A stretch of DNA of 64,000 nt from Bacillota bacterium (GTDB taxonomy: Bacteria > Bacillota > Clostridia > Lachnospirales > Lachnospiraceae). The position numbers and the translations under genes are program-made. Positions 1 to 10,021 of this stretch are shown piece by piece. The stretch's first letter is position 1. Each line of letters begins with the position of its first letter. The notes under the pieces were generated by a model that made no database searches, had not been told where the DNA came from, and worked only from the letters and a program-made list of their open reading frames with translations. The stretch covers positions 806,001-870,000 of the forward strand of contig JAEWQV010000010.1 of assembly GCA_023399055.1 (NCBI GenBank). The letters are read 5' to 3'.

Positions 1-1922
1 GGGCTAATTTCCACCTCATCACCAAGTACCGCATAACCCATGGAAGGGATAGTAACCTGATACCATTTATCTTCGTTCTTTACATATTCATTTCTCATAA
101 AGGAAAGGGAATTCACAGCTATCACATCCTTGGATAAGGATCGATAAATCTCCCTGGTCAGTTCACACACTCTTTGATACATAATCTCATATCTGGGAAT
201 GCACTCATCATAAACACGCTTAATTGATGAACCAGGAATGATATCATGGAATTGATAGAGAAGAACTTCCTTCCAGATTTCATCAAGTTCCGTTTTCGGA
301 TAATTAAACTTAGCATATTTCAGCGCAAGTACCGATGCAAATTCCAATTCTCTTAAGGCTTGCTCCATAAGTCGATTGTACTTCTTATTTCTTGCATGAG
401 TTGTATAGGTACCGCGATGATTTTCAAAATACAACTCACCACTCCACATCGGATATTCTTCGGTATTATGATCTAAATCACGGAAGAACTCCGAAGCAAA
501 ACGTTGTACCGCAGGAGAAAAATCAGCAAAATTCTTAAGTCTTGCTAACTTCTCCAGATGATATGGTCCAGGTCCGCCACCACCGTCACCGATACCAAAA
601 AGCACCAAAGCCTGATCCGAGACACCCTTTTCATGATAGTTCCTTTCAACAGTGCGAATGGTTGTCGGTGAAGCCTGACTATTATAGGTCTCCTCCGGAA
701 GCATATGGGTTAATACCGTAGAACCATCAATTCCCTTCCATAGAAACGTATGATAAGGGAAGTTGTTATGTTCGTTCCAGGATAACTTTTGGGTCATAAA
801 GTATTTTAAACCACTTTTTTGCATAATCTGAGGCAGTGCTCCGGTATAACCAAAAACATCCGGGAGCCATACATTATCCACCTCAACTCCAAATTCCTCT
901 TTCCAGAAACGAGTTCCATAAAGAATTTGTCTAACCAATGCTTCACCGCCGGACAAATTGGTATCAGCTTCAACCCACATGCCACCCTGTAATTCAAATT
1001 TACCTTCTTTCACTCGATGCTTAATCACCTCAAACAATTGAGGATAATATTCCTTCATCCATTGCAGCAGCTGTGGTTGACTGGCACCAAATCTGTAATC
1101 CTCATATCGATCCATCATATGGTTTACCGTAGCAAAAGTACGGGCACCCTTTCGAATCGTCTCTCGAATCGGCCACAACCACGCAAGATCAATATGGGAG
1201 TGCCCAATACAATTAACCGTTAGAGAAGGAGTCCCTCCGACCTTATCCAACTCCTTCTTCAATATCGTCCGCGCTGTTATCGCTTCTTCTTCCGTATAAT
1301 CATAAATCACATTTATCGCATCATTTAATGCTTTAATAATGCAGGAGCGTCTAGGTCCTTCATTTAAATTTGCAAGTGCATCCTTCAGCACATAGAAATC
1401 ATAATAGAAAGCGCGGAGTTCCGGATACAGCAGTGCAATATGCGCCTCTTTCAAATCACCGCTGTCAATATATTTACCAAACAAGTCATTACAACCCGCA
1501 TCCACCCAAAGATCGATCACACCTTCATTTACCGTTAACAGGTTTAAAGGTACTGTGTGCTTACGTATGGAACCAAATTCCCACGCTACACTCCCATGAG
1601 TAATACCGGTTACAGCACCACGTTTTTCATCAACGCACAAACCTTCTCCACTCACGTCTATCAACAGCACTAATTCTTCTGCCTTGTAACCTTCCGGCAC
1701 TTTTCCAGTGAAATGAAACCATGCACAATCAAACAAGTCACCCCAGTGATCCCCAATTATAATCTCCTTCTTTTCTCCAGAAAATCGTTCCGAAAAAGGC
1801 ACCGGCTCTTTGGTTATATATGCCGTACAGGTTAAATCATCAAGTATCTTATGATATTTATGTACTAATCTTTCAAAAAAGTTATCAATTCGTTTTAGTG
1901 TATTTTTTTCAAATGAATACAT
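1..1922 (-). CDS. Alpha-mannosidase, glycoside hydrolase family 38 (3' end outside window)
   Basis: The reading frame opens at an ATG at 1920-1922 behind a good ribosome site (AAGGGAG) and stays open to base 1, giving about 640 residues; family members are usually about 1000 residues, so the C-terminal beta domains lie outside the window. The GH38 zinc and substrate motif HSHIDLAWLWP is near residue 240, and WLPDVFGYTG near residue 355 carries the expected catalytic Asp. No signal peptide is present, so it should act in the cytoplasm, removing alpha-linked mannose from imported oligosaccharides. It is the third gene of a minus-strand operon, 50 bp after the GH92 gene. Family assignment is firm; linkage preference cannot be read. 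Confidence 0.93.
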   Translation of the reverse strand, partial: MYSFEKNTLKRIDNFFERLVHKYHKILDDLTCTAYITKEPVPFSERFSGEKKEIIIGDHWGDLFDCAWFHFTGKVPEGYKAEELVLLIDVSGEGLCVDEKRGAVTGITHGSVAWEFGSIRKHTVPLNLLTVNEGVIDLWVDAGCNDLFGKYIDSGDLKEAHIALLYPELRAFYYDFYVLKDALANLNEGPRRSCIIKALNDAINVIYDYTEEEAITARTILKKELDKVGGTPSLTVNCIGHSHIDLAWLWPIRETIRKGARTFATVNHMMDRYEDYRFGASQPQLLQWMKEYYPQLFEVIKHRVKEGKFELQGGMWVEADTNLSGGEALVRQILYGTRFWKEEFGVEVDNVWLPDVFGYTGALPQIMQKSGLKYFMTQKLSWNEHNNFPYHTFLWKGIDGSTVLTHMLPEETYNSQASPTTIRTVERNYHEKGVSDQALVLFGIGDGGGGPGPYHLEKLARLKNFADFSPAVQRFASEFFRDLDHNTEEYPMWSGELYFENHRGTYTTHARNKKYNRLMEQALRELEFASVLALKYAKFNYPKTELDEIWKEVLLYQFHDIIPGSSIKRVYDECIPRYEIMYQRVCELTREIYRSLSKDVIAVNSLSFMRNEYVKNEDKWYQVTIPSMGYAVLGDEVEIS

Positions 1923-1972
1923 CGAAATCTCCCTTCTCTTAAACCATGACGCACCACACAACACTATGCTTT

Positions 1973-3991
1973 CTATTGATTCATCAATTCATTATAGGTA
2001 ATTACAGAACCATTACTATTCTTATTAATAACAATATCACCCTTTACAGAATGTATTGTCGCCCTCTCCACTAAAGGCTTATTTTTAATGTACTCTTCCT
2101 TTCCGGGGCATACCGAGTACAGCCCCAGAGTAGCCAGGATATACCAAGAGGACAGGCTTCCATTATCTTCGTCACCGGGATATCCATTTTCATCACTGGA
2201 GAACGCTTCTTTTGCTATCTTTGCTACCCAGTAGTCTGTCTTCTCCCGATCACCAGCCATAGCAAACAACCAAGGCAGATGAAAGCTGGGTTGATTGGAG
2301 ATTGCGCACTGTCCAAAATCATAATATGCCATTTCCGTCATTTCATGAATCTCACCGCTGTACTTTCCAACATCATAAGTTCTTGGACCGTTGAATAATT
2401 CCTCGAGCTTTTCAAGAAACGCCTGCTTACCGCCGTACAACTCTATTAATCCATCAATATCATGATACACACCAAAGGAATTTTGCCAAGGACCGCCCTC
2501 ACAGTAATCCCCTCCCCAGGCATACTGATTGAAGTCTTCCGCCATCCTGCCATAAGTATCTTTCCCTCTCATAAAACCAGTAACAGGATCAAACAGATTC
2601 TTATAGTATCTTGATGATTTATAATACTTTTCTGCCACATCAGCCTTACCAAGCAGTTTAGCAACCTGCGCGATACAGAAGTCTCCATAGGCATAGTCCA
2701 GAGTATGATTTACACTTTCTCCATATCTATTTCTTGGTATATAGCCATAGGCATGATAATCACTTACACCTTTTCTTCCATTTGGAATATCAACAGCGTC
2801 CTGTTCCGCATGTTTGAGCATACCGTCAAAAGCATCTTCAAGGATTTTGCCCTTTATAATTCCCTTCACCGCCGCATCCGCTATTACCCCATCAATCAGT
2901 GTTCCAGGCATCGCTCCGATTTCACCCGGGCACGGCCACTTCGGCAGCCAGCCGCAATCCTTGTAAAAATTGACATATCCCTGCATGATTTCTGCATATT
3001 TGTCCGGAAATACAATTGCATACAACGGATACACCGTCCGAAAGGTATCCCAAAAGCCATTATCTGTATACAAGAATCCTTCCCTTACCTTACCATCGTG
3101 GGTACAATAGTGAATGGGCTGATTCTTACTATCAAACTCATGAAACATATGCGGAAAAATACATGCCCTATACAGACAGGAATAAAAAATCTTCCTCTGC
3201 TCTTCATCAGCAGCTTCAATCTCTATCTTTCCAAGCAGCTCCTCCCACTCCAGGCTGCCTTCTTGTCGTATTTCTTCAAAGGTCTTGTTCGTTAATTCCT
3301 GTTCCAGATTAAGCATCGCCTGTTCCGGGCTTATATAAGAGATTGCCAATTGTATTGCAGCTTCCTCTTTACATTTTAAAGCAATATTCGCTCCCTCTTC
3401 TCCATTGACACTTTCCTCTAATAGAAAATCACAGTCAAACTTCATAACAAAGTACATGGCGTAATTATTTGCATGGCGATAATTGATTGCCGTTGTACGC
3501 CCCCGAACAATACGATTAACTCGATCTACCTCACAAACGAATTTATCTTGCACCGGAAACAAGCCCAGTCTTGGTTGTTCTTCTGCAGCAAATCTCAATT
3601 TAATACTTGCACCTCTATAAGTAGGTGTAAGTTCCAGGCTGGTTCTATATCGCAAAAATTCAATAAACATATAATCAGGTCTTAAGATACTCTTTTCCGG
3701 CATATAGCCCGACCACCTGTCTCCAGGTGTCATAAAAGGCTTACCGCTCTGCGGCATTAATACAAGATTTCCATAATCCCTAATCCACGGACTCGGCTGA
3801 TGAGTCAGGCGCACCCCTTCAATGCTTCGATCATCAGGATAATAATACCAGGGGCCACGTTCACTGGAGGTTTGAGGAGCAAATCCTGCCATTGCCCAAG
3901 GTCTTTGTGTAAAAGGAAGGGTATTCCCATTGGAATATCTGGGCGTGGATCTGGTACCCATTTTAACATTAACGAGATCTATCTTTTTCAT
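1973..3991 (-). CDS. Alpha-1,2-mannosidase-like enzyme, glycoside hydrolase family 92
   Basis: This 672-residue protein shows GH92 hallmarks: a Gly/Asn-rich N-terminal segment (MGTRSTPRYSNGNT), a central (alpha/alpha)6-type region with MPGTLIDGVIADAAVKG, and GDEDNGSLSSWYILATLG near residue 607, the counterpart of the conserved GxxDxGxxSAWY block. GH92 enzymes are Ca-dependent exo-alpha-mannosidases that trim N-glycans and fungal mannan. There is no signal peptide, unlike most Bacteroides homologues, so substrate must be imported. It lies between the CE2-like esterase (56 bp upstream) and GH38 (50 bp downstream), so the three are probably co-transcribed. Exact linkage specificity is unknown. 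Confidence 0.92.
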   Translation of the reverse strand: MKKIDLVNVKMGTRSTPRYSNGNTLPFTQRPWAMAGFAPQTSSERGPWYYYPDDRSIEGVRLTHQPSPWIRDYGNLVLMPQSGKPFMTPGDRWSGYMPEKSILRPDYMFIEFLRYRTSLELTPTYRGASIKLRFAAEEQPRLGLFPVQDKFVCEVDRVNRIVRGRTTAINYRHANNYAMYFVMKFDCDFLLEESVNGEEGANIALKCKEEAAIQLAISYISPEQAMLNLEQELTNKTFEEIRQEGSLEWEELLGKIEIEAADEEQRKIFYSCLYRACIFPHMFHEFDSKNQPIHYCTHDGKVREGFLYTDNGFWDTFRTVYPLYAIVFPDKYAEIMQGYVNFYKDCGWLPKWPCPGEIGAMPGTLIDGVIADAAVKGIIKGKILEDAFDGMLKHAEQDAVDIPNGRKGVSDYHAYGYIPRNRYGESVNHTLDYAYGDFCIAQVAKLLGKADVAEKYYKSSRYYKNLFDPVTGFMRGKDTYGRMAEDFNQYAWGGDYCEGGPWQNSFGVYHDIDGLIELYGGKQAFLEKLEELFNGPRTYDVGKYSGEIHEMTEMAYYDFGQCAISNQPSFHLPWLFAMAGDREKTDYWVAKIAKEAFSSDENGYPGDEDNGSLSSWYILATLGLYSVCPGKEEYIKNKPLVERATIHSVKGDIVINKNSNGSVITYNELMNQ

Positions 3992-4047
3992 AATTAATCA
4001 ACACCAATCTATTAAGCTTTTTATTTAAGTTACTTAGGAATTGCATC

Positions 4048-5064
4048 TTAACACCAGGTTGCAATCGTTGGTCTTTTTAACAAAGGCCAATTTGTTTTTT
4101 CAGAGATAAACGCTGCAAGTTCGACACCCATTCGAAAATGTGTCTGTGTACTTGGATGGAAGCCACCGCCCCAGCCTTCAACTTCCGGATGAATTAATCC
4201 CAAATCAACGCAATAAATCTTATCGTTACCTCTTTTTACAAACTCCGATACCACTCTTTCCACGCTTGCAATATAATTATTATTCATTGTTCCAACACAG
4301 CAAAATATGTAAGTATCCGGATACTTCTTTAAAATCTCATTTATAAAATCAATATAAGCAGCTATGTATTTTTCATCATCAATCGGATTTGAATAATCAT
4401 TTTGGCCTAAATTTATAACAACTCCGTCTGCTGTATATTTCGAAAAATCCCAAGAAACAGAGCCCTTTCCGAGGGTATCATAAAAATGAGGCGGTAATCC
4501 ATTGATATTTCCCATAGCATCCTGAAGCATTCCAATTCCGGATATAGCCAAGGTATGATATTCAGCATTAAGCAATCGAGCACTAATTCCCACATAGGAC
4601 ATATATCCATCATCCAGATGGGGCGCATCTCTTAACACATGTGGATGACCATTGCCGCAGCCATTCGTGATAGAATCTCCGTAGTATTCTAACTTTAACT
4701 CTTTTGGTGCAGGAGCAGGCAGAAATCCCCCTCCCTTTGGAAGAGTGAAGCCATGAAATTTAATATCTCCATATAAAATTTCCGTACGTTTATGTATTTC
4801 CAAAGTATGTACCTCGTCATCCACTCCATCATCAATTACATATTCATGAACTCCCTTATGAAGCGGTATCCAATTGCGGGCAATCCCATCCAGGACGATT
4901 TCAACATGACCCTTGCCATCAGAATCTTCCGCAATCATATTAATTTGATTTCCTTTAAACCGTATAAATACCGCGCTATTCACCCAACCACATTTTGGTA
5001 CAGATGGATCGCTTAAATCAAAACGTCCCATAAATCTTGCATGTTTTACAAAGTCAAAACTCAT
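4048..5064 (-). CDS. SGNH carbohydrate esterase, CE2-like, cytoplasmic
   Basis: The N-terminal ~110 residues look like the beta-sandwich domain of CE2 acetyl esterases (GRFDLSDPSVPKCGWVNSAVFIRF). The C-terminal SGNH domain has the nucleophile motif YYGDSITNG near residue 131, the GxND block LGQNDYSNP, and HPSTQTHF near residue 303 with the catalytic His. I place the start at the ATG at 5064, 8 bases after AAAGGGGG, rather than the TTG one codon upstream. CE2 enzymes remove O-acetyl groups from xylo- or mannooligosaccharides. Without a signal peptide and upstream of GH92 and GH38, it probably deacetylates imported mannose-containing oligosaccharides. Confidence 0.85.
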   Translation of the reverse strand: MSFDFVKHARFMGRFDLSDPSVPKCGWVNSAVFIRFKGNQINMIAEDSDGKGHVEIVLDGIARNWIPLHKGVHEYVIDDGVDDEVHTLEIHKRTEILYGDIKFHGFTLPKGGGFLPAPAPKELKLEYYGDSITNGCGNGHPHVLRDAPHLDDGYMSYVGISARLLNAEYHTLAISGIGMLQDAMGNINGLPPHFYDTLGKGSVSWDFSKYTADGVVINLGQNDYSNPIDDEKYIAAYIDFINEILKKYPDTYIFCCVGTMNNNYIASVERVVSEFVKRGNDKIYCVDLGLIHPEVEGWGGGFHPSTQTHFRMGVELAAFISEKTNWPLLKRPTIATWC

Positions 5065-5300
5065 CAAAGCATCCCCCTTTATATCTTTATTAACGCATAT
5101 ATATTAGTTCTTAATAAATTATAATATATTTTTATTATATTATTAGTATACTTTTTTATATATAACACCACATAATGATCTTTGTCAACACTTATATTAA
5201 TTGTAAAATCCATTACTTATTTTGTAATACATTACCTGTGTCATCCATATGATGTTAAATTTTCCACACAACAGCATAATTAAAATTAATTATTATAAAG

Positions 5301-5341
5301 TTTTTATGAAACAAAAAAAATTATCTTGATTTTCATAAAAA
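5301..5341. promoter_or_regulatory. Inverted repeat, candidate operator of the GntR-type regulator
   Basis: A perfect 11-bp inverted repeat, TTTTTATGAAA (5301-5311) and TTTCATAAAAA (5331-5341), has a 19-bp spacer. It lies between the divergent mannosidase operon and the regulator gene, and its right arm overlaps the predicted regulator promoter. That is a natural position for autoregulation and control of both directions. The role is inferred. Confidence 0.45.
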
Positions 5342-5353
5342 TTAATGTATACT
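5326..5353 (+). promoter_or_regulatory. Predicted sigma-A promoter of the GntR/LacI-type regulator
   Basis: TTGATT at 5326-5331 and TATACT at 5348-5353 are separated by 16 bp. This predicts a leader of about 145 nt before the regulator start at 5506. The surrounding 5068-5505 gap is very AT-rich and holds no other gene. Confidence 0.5.
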
Positions 5354-5505
5354 TTAATTAATACTGCTGTTTCTGATACAATTAATAAGGCAGCAAGATT
5401 ACATAAAACATTGTATTCCATTAAAATCAAAGCAATTATCTTTTAAATGATATTGATATAAATGCATTTTTTTCGTTTTAAATAGTAGATAAAAGGAGAT
5501 TATGA

Positions 5506-6570
5506 ATGAGTAAAAGCCTAAAATACTCGGTTGTTAAGCAATCAATTATGGATAAAATCCAGAGCGGTGAATTGAAGCCAAACGATAAGCTGCCAAGCGA
5601 AGAAGAGTATTCCGAGACGTTTAATGTAAGCGGAATAACAATTCGTAAAGCCTTGTCTGAATTAGCAAATGAAGGTTATATTAAGCGAACCAAAAGAAAA
5701 GGTACTTTCGTAAACGGTCCCGTTTCAGAAGAATCCGCAAGCAAATTATTTGCCCTGGTGCTCTCTGCAGAAGACTACTTTGATGTGTCCTACATGAAAA
5801 TAATAAAGGGTGCACAAAGCATGGCTGCGGAATATAACTATTCTCTCATCGTTGAATGGACAAGCAATAATTTAACCCAAGAAGCTGAGACAATTAAAAA
5901 AATGTTGGACAGAAACATCGATGGGTTTATTATTTATCCCTATGACCCGATAAAAAGCAAAAGCAATTACATGTTAATTGAACAAAAGAATATCCCCTAT
6001 GTTTTGCTGGATCGTTATAACGTCAATCACCCTTGTTATTTTGCAGGCTGTTGCAATTACGATGGTGCCGTTCTGGCAACCAATGAGTTGCTGCAATTAA
6101 AGCACACTAAAATAAAATTTGCCGGATATCACTTTTTCCTTAATTCAGAACAAGAACGTTATGATGGCTATTGCAGTGCAATGAGACAAGCAGGACTTGA
6201 AGTAACCAAGGATAATTTCTTAGTTAATATCGACTATGATTTATTAAAAAAACAAATACTCGACCGTGATATCACTGCTCTCTTCTGTTGTAACGACAGA
6301 TTAGCAATTAAGATAATTCAAAATCTAACTGAACGCAGCGTTCGTATCCCGCAGGATGTTTCCATTATCGGTTTTGATGATTGGGATTCAGCTCACAATA
6401 CCTCTATTGGTTTGACCACTGTAAGGCAGAATTTTAATGAAATTGGAGCGAATGCAACCCACTTACTAATGAGCGCAATTCAAGGGAAAGTGCAAGGCAA
6501 CAATACCAAGCTACTATCCGGTGTATCACTAATCATTCGTGATTCCATTGGTACAAATCCTTATGCTTAA
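5506..6570 (+). CDS. GntR-family regulator with LacI/PBP1-type sugar-binding domain
   Basis: Residues 1-70 form a GntR winged helix (DKLPSEEEYSETFNVSGITIRKALSELANEGYI), followed from about residue 78 by a periplasmic-binding-protein-like domain (Peripla_BP_3 type) with ALFCCNDRLAIKII and VSIIGFDDW. This is the architecture of AraR-like repressors that sense a sugar directly. AAAGGAG at 5491 fixes the start. Divergent from the CE2-GH92-GH38 operon, it is most likely its local regulator, with a mannose-type sugar as probable effector by context only. The gene ends before a strong bidirectional terminator. Confidence 0.88.
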   Translation: MSKSLKYSVVKQSIMDKIQSGELKPNDKLPSEEEYSETFNVSGITIRKALSELANEGYIKRTKRKGTFVNGPVSEESASKLFALVLSAEDYFDVSYMKIIKGAQSMAAEYNYSLIVEWTSNNLTQEAETIKKMLDRNIDGFIIYPYDPIKSKSNYMLIEQKNIPYVLLDRYNVNHPCYFAGCCNYDGAVLATNELLQLKHTKIKFAGYHFFLNSEQERYDGYCSAMRQAGLEVTKDNFLVNIDYDLLKKQILDRDITALFCCNDRLAIKIIQNLTERSVRIPQDVSIIGFDDWDSAHNTSIGLTTVRQNFNEIGANATHLLMSAIQGKVQGNNTKLLSGVSLIIRDSIGTNPYA

Positions 6571-6653
6571 ACTATGCACTCTTATGCATAGCCATGTACT
6601 CCAAGAGTACACCGCAGTACGGCCAGTTAAATCAAACTACATTCCCTTTTTAT

Positions 6654-6704
6654 AAAAAACATAGGAGATAAGTTGACGTCTTGTAACTTATCTCCTATGT
6701 TTTT
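6654..6704. terminator. Bidirectional intrinsic terminator
   Basis: A perfect 16-bp stem starting ACATAGGAGATAAGTT closes a 10-nt loop and is flanked by A-rich sequence on the left and a T run on the right. It can terminate the convergent regulator (plus) and ABC exporter (minus) transcripts. Confidence 0.9.
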
Positions 6705-6707
6705 CAG

Positions 6708-6738
6708 TTCACGACATGTGAAACAGCTTGTCGTTTCA
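6708..6738 (-). repeat. Dispersed intergenic palindromic repeat, copy A (diverged)
   Basis: Read on the minus strand it begins TGAAACGACAAGCTGTTTCA and continues CATGTCGTGAA. It is a diverged relative of the elements at 60356-60383 and 63892-63919. Here the long palindrome is broken but ACGACA can still pair with TGTCGT. Confidence 0.6.
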
Positions 6739-6761
6739 TTTTATTTTACATTCCATTCCAC

Positions 6762-8537
6762 TTACGATTGCAAAGTCTTCATTCGGTAAAACTCACCCTT
6801 TAAGGCCATCAACTCTTCGTAGGTACCAAATTCTGTGCACATACCATCTCGGACTACACATATTTTATCCGCTTTTCGAATGGTAGAAAGGCGATGCGCT
6901 ACAATAAAAGTCGTCCTGCCCTTAATTAGATTATCCAGGGCATCCAGTATCAGCTTTTCAGAAACACTGTCCAAAGCAGAGGTAGCTTCATCAAAAATAA
7001 TAACTTTAGGATCACGTATGATTGCTCGAGCAATAGAAATCCTCTGCCTTTGTCCACCGGACAATTTATTACCATGCTCACCGATCAACGTATCCAAACC
7101 CTCTGGCAGGCTGATAATCAAATCGGTTAGGTTCGCCGCTTCAATTGCTTCCGCCAACTGCGTTTGATTAACGGTTGGCAGTCCATATGTTATGTTATCA
7201 CGAATGGACCCCGAGAATAGGATTGTATTTTGCGGTACCACCGCTATATGTTTTCGATAACTTCTAAGGTTAATTTTCTTTAAATCTAATCCGTCGACCA
7301 ATAAAACTCCTTGTGTTGGCTCAACAAATCCAATCAACAGATTCAATGCCGTAGATTTACCAGCACCGGATTCACCGACTAATGCAATGGTTTCACCGGC
7401 TTTCACCTTTAAATTCAGACCATCTAACACTTTATTCACAGAATTATTATACTGAAATTCAACACCTTTAAATTCAAAATTACCCTCTAAATTTTCTATC
7501 TTTCGTTTCCCCCGATTATCCTCCACATCATGCGCATTTAAAACCTCTCCTATACTGGAAACAGACTCCAGCCCCTTTGCCATAGTAGGCATTAACGTAA
7601 TCAAGGACGACACCTGAGCAATAATTGTTGTAAAATAACTCTGGTAAAGAACGATATCTCCTGCCTGTATATTACTATTCATAGCCAGTATGCCAGTAAA
7701 CACTAAACACCCTACCTGAAATGCCTGAAAAACCGCCCAGCTTACAGATCCGAAATTTGCCTGTATAATATCTAAGCGATATCCTTCTTCTGCCACATTG
7801 CGCACTTGCGCCTGCATTCTCTGTACTTCTAACTTTTCCAGAGCATGGGCTCTGGTAACCGGTATCATCTCCTCCATCTCCATAATTTTGGCAGAGGTTA
7901 CTTCTACCTCTTTTCTAAATCGATGGTTTTGATTTTTGATTTTATTCCGAAACATAACAATGGTTAAAGCTGCTACCGGTATAGTAAGCAGAAAAAATAC
8001 AAATACAACCTTATTCTTGAAAGCAGTTATCCCCAGAGCTACCGCTATGTTAATCAGTACATTTAATAATCCAACAAACAACTGGGAAGACAGAGCTTCG
8101 ACCGCTTCTACATCACGCATTACCTTTGACTGAATACGACCAGACTGCACATCCTTGTGATAAGATATGGAAAGCTGCTGTAACTTTCTAACCAAGGCAC
8201 TTCGTAGTCCCGCTTCTACAAATCGTATTACTCGGCTCCCAAAACGAACATGCAAATAATTCATAGGTACATTGAGTAACAACAATGTCATGATTACCGC
8301 CGAATTCAAGAAAATAGTATTTAAAGCGTTTCTCTCTTGATATGTAATACAATTTATAATGTTGGCAACTATAATAGGCATAATCCAGGAAGGACTATGT
8401 TTAATTACATAAAAAAAGGCTGACATTACAAACTTATAATAATTTCCTTTATACATCGCAAACAAGGTTTTTAATGGACGATCTTTATTACTCTCATAAC
8501 TATCTAATATTACATCCTCTGTTTGTAGCGGTTTCAT
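6762..8537 (-). CDS. ABC exporter, fused permease and ATPase (MsbA/BmrA type)
   Basis: An N-terminal six-helix membrane domain (about residues 25-310) is followed by a nucleotide-binding domain with Walker A GESGAGKST (near 389), signature LSGGQRQR (near 491) and Walker B VIIFDEATSALD (near 515). This is a homodimeric half-transporter. The frame is open 13 codons further upstream, but the ATG at 8537 has the better ribosome site (AGGGGA 7 bases before), giving 591 residues. It has no partner half-transporter beside it. Substrate cannot be inferred; family members export lipids, drugs or peptides. Confidence 0.92.
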   Translation of the reverse strand: MKPLQTEDVILDSYESNKDRPLKTLFAMYKGNYYKFVMSAFFYVIKHSPSWIMPIIVANIINCITYQERNALNTIFLNSAVIMTLLLLNVPMNYLHVRFGSRVIRFVEAGLRSALVRKLQQLSISYHKDVQSGRIQSKVMRDVEAVEALSSQLFVGLLNVLINIAVALGITAFKNKVVFVFFLLTIPVAALTIVMFRNKIKNQNHRFRKEVEVTSAKIMEMEEMIPVTRAHALEKLEVQRMQAQVRNVAEEGYRLDIIQANFGSVSWAVFQAFQVGCLVFTGILAMNSNIQAGDIVLYQSYFTTIIAQVSSLITLMPTMAKGLESVSSIGEVLNAHDVEDNRGKRKIENLEGNFEFKGVEFQYNNSVNKVLDGLNLKVKAGETIALVGESGAGKSTALNLLIGFVEPTQGVLLVDGLDLKKINLRSYRKHIAVVPQNTILFSGSIRDNITYGLPTVNQTQLAEAIEAANLTDLIISLPEGLDTLIGEHGNKLSGGQRQRISIARAIIRDPKVIIFDEATSALDSVSEKLILDALDNLIKGRTTFIVAHRLSTIRKADKICVVRDGMCTEFGTYEELMALKGEFYRMKTLQS

Positions 8538-9073
8538 TGTTATTCCCCTATTCCTTTCCTGCTCTTCCATCTTCATTATAGGACATTATAATCGCACTTA
8601 TTAATATCTTAATAATTTAATGTATATTTTTTATTTTATGTTAGTATGTTTTTACTCGCCTATTTTATTTTATTTGTAATGTGCTGTCAATAACTAGTTA
8701 CAGTTCATATTCTAAAAAATATAATAGTATAAAATCAGCGTAATGGAGCCTACTACAATTATATTTTCTAGTTTTTGTCTCAGATTTTTAGCGACTTTAT
8801 ATTTTATTTCTCATAAATTTTTATTTTATTTTGAATTATTATCTTAATTTATTATTTTTATATTGCAATTTTATCTATGTAATTTTATAATACACTATGT
8901 TATTGCATTATTTATTTTGAAGTTTATTATATTATATTGTATACTTTATTTATTATTAATTTTACATCAAGTTCTTGCCAGAAATTACACTCCTAACTTC
9001 AAATGCATAATACAAAAATCTGGTTACAAGAACCGTCTAACTACAAATTATAACCCTGATAAAGGAGGTTCCT
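8538..9073. other. AT-rich divergent intergenic region
   Basis: Very AT-rich sequence separates the divergent exporter and the ROK kinase. Apart from the kinase promoter at 8917-8945 I see no gene, hairpin or repeat that I can support. Confidence 0.6.
8917..8945 (+). promoter_or_regulatory. Predicted sigma-A promoter of the ROK kinase operon
   Basis: TTGAAG (8917-8922) and TATACT (8940-8945) are spaced by 17 bp, about 130 bp upstream of the kinase start. It is the best-spaced pair in this gap, but the AT-rich background lowers confidence. Confidence 0.45.
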
Positions 9074-9952
9074 ATGATAATCGGAGCTTTAGAAGCCGGT
9101 GGAACTAAAATGGTCTGTGCCATCGGTGATGAGAACGGAACTATTTACGACAGACATTCCATCCCAACAGATAATCCGGTAATTACTATCCCTAAGATTA
9201 TTGACTATTTTAAGGACAGAAAAATTAATGCCTTAGGAATTGGATGCTTTGGTCCAATTGATGTTCATCTGAATTCTTCAACGTATGGACATATCACCAC
9301 GACCCCCAAAATTGCATGGCAGGATTATGATATTGTCGGCAATTTAAATAAAGCATTAGAGGTACCCATCGGCTTCGACACGGACGTAAATGGTTCTGTA
9401 CTAGGCGAAGTAACCTTTGGCTGTGCGAAAGGATTAGAGTCGGTTGTCTATATAACGATTGGAACCGGCGTCGGAGTTGGTGTATATCTAAATGGTGAAT
9501 TATTACATGGAATGCTGCATCCCGAAGCTGGCCATATCCTACTACGAGTTCATGAGAATGATACCTATGCAGGAAAATGCCCTTATCATCATAATTGCCT
9601 CGAAGGATTAGCTGCTGGTCCTGCGATTGAGGAGCGATGGGGTGCCCCGGCTAATTCACTAAAGTACAGTCACCAGGTATGGGAATTAGAGGCATATTAT
9701 ATTGCGCAGGCTATTACGAATTATATCTATACCTATTCCCCGCAAAAAATTATATTAGGCGGAGGTGTAATGCATCAAGAGCAGCTATTTCCGCTAATAC
9801 GAAATTCAGTGAAAGAATTAAATGCAAATTACATCCATACAAAAGAGTTACAAGCGCTTGATACCTATATTGTCCCTGCCAGTCTTGAGGACGATCAAGG
9901 GATTATAGGAGCTTTAGAACTTGGTAAAAGAGCTTTTTCATCTCATAATTAG
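9074..9952 (+). CDS. ROK-family sugar kinase, probable fructokinase
   Basis: The N-terminus MIIGALEAGGTKMVCAIG is the ROK phosphate-binding loop. The segment HPEAGHILLRVHEND...GKCPYHHNCLEG (about residues 150-178) carries the His and Cys zinc ligands typical of ScrK/GmuE-type fructokinases. At 292 residues it has the usual length. AAAGGAGG 8 bases before the ATG fixes the start. It phosphorylates a free hexose, probably fructose or mannose, with ATP in the cytoplasm. A CE2-like lipoprotein follows after 69 bp on the same strand, and mannosidases lie nearby, consistent with mannan or glucomannan use. Confidence 0.88.
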   Translation: MIIGALEAGGTKMVCAIGDENGTIYDRHSIPTDNPVITIPKIIDYFKDRKINALGIGCFGPIDVHLNSSTYGHITTTPKIAWQDYDIVGNLNKALEVPIGFDTDVNGSVLGEVTFGCAKGLESVVYITIGTGVGVGVYLNGELLHGMLHPEAGHILLRVHENDTYAGKCPYHHNCLEGLAAGPAIEERWGAPANSLKYSHQVWELEAYYIAQAITNYIYTYSPQKIILGGGVMHQEQLFPLIRNSVKELNANYIHTKELQALDTYIVPASLEDDQGIIGALELGKRAFSSHN

Positions 9953-10021
9953 TGATTTTACTAAACAGGAGGTTTTATAAATTTACATAGCAAAACCATA
10001 TTTTGAAAGGGTGATATTATT

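Noticed and set aside
2705..3295. 196-codon open frame on the plus strand opposite GH92
   Set aside because: Antisense shadow of a strong gene; low-complexity translation and no ribosome site.
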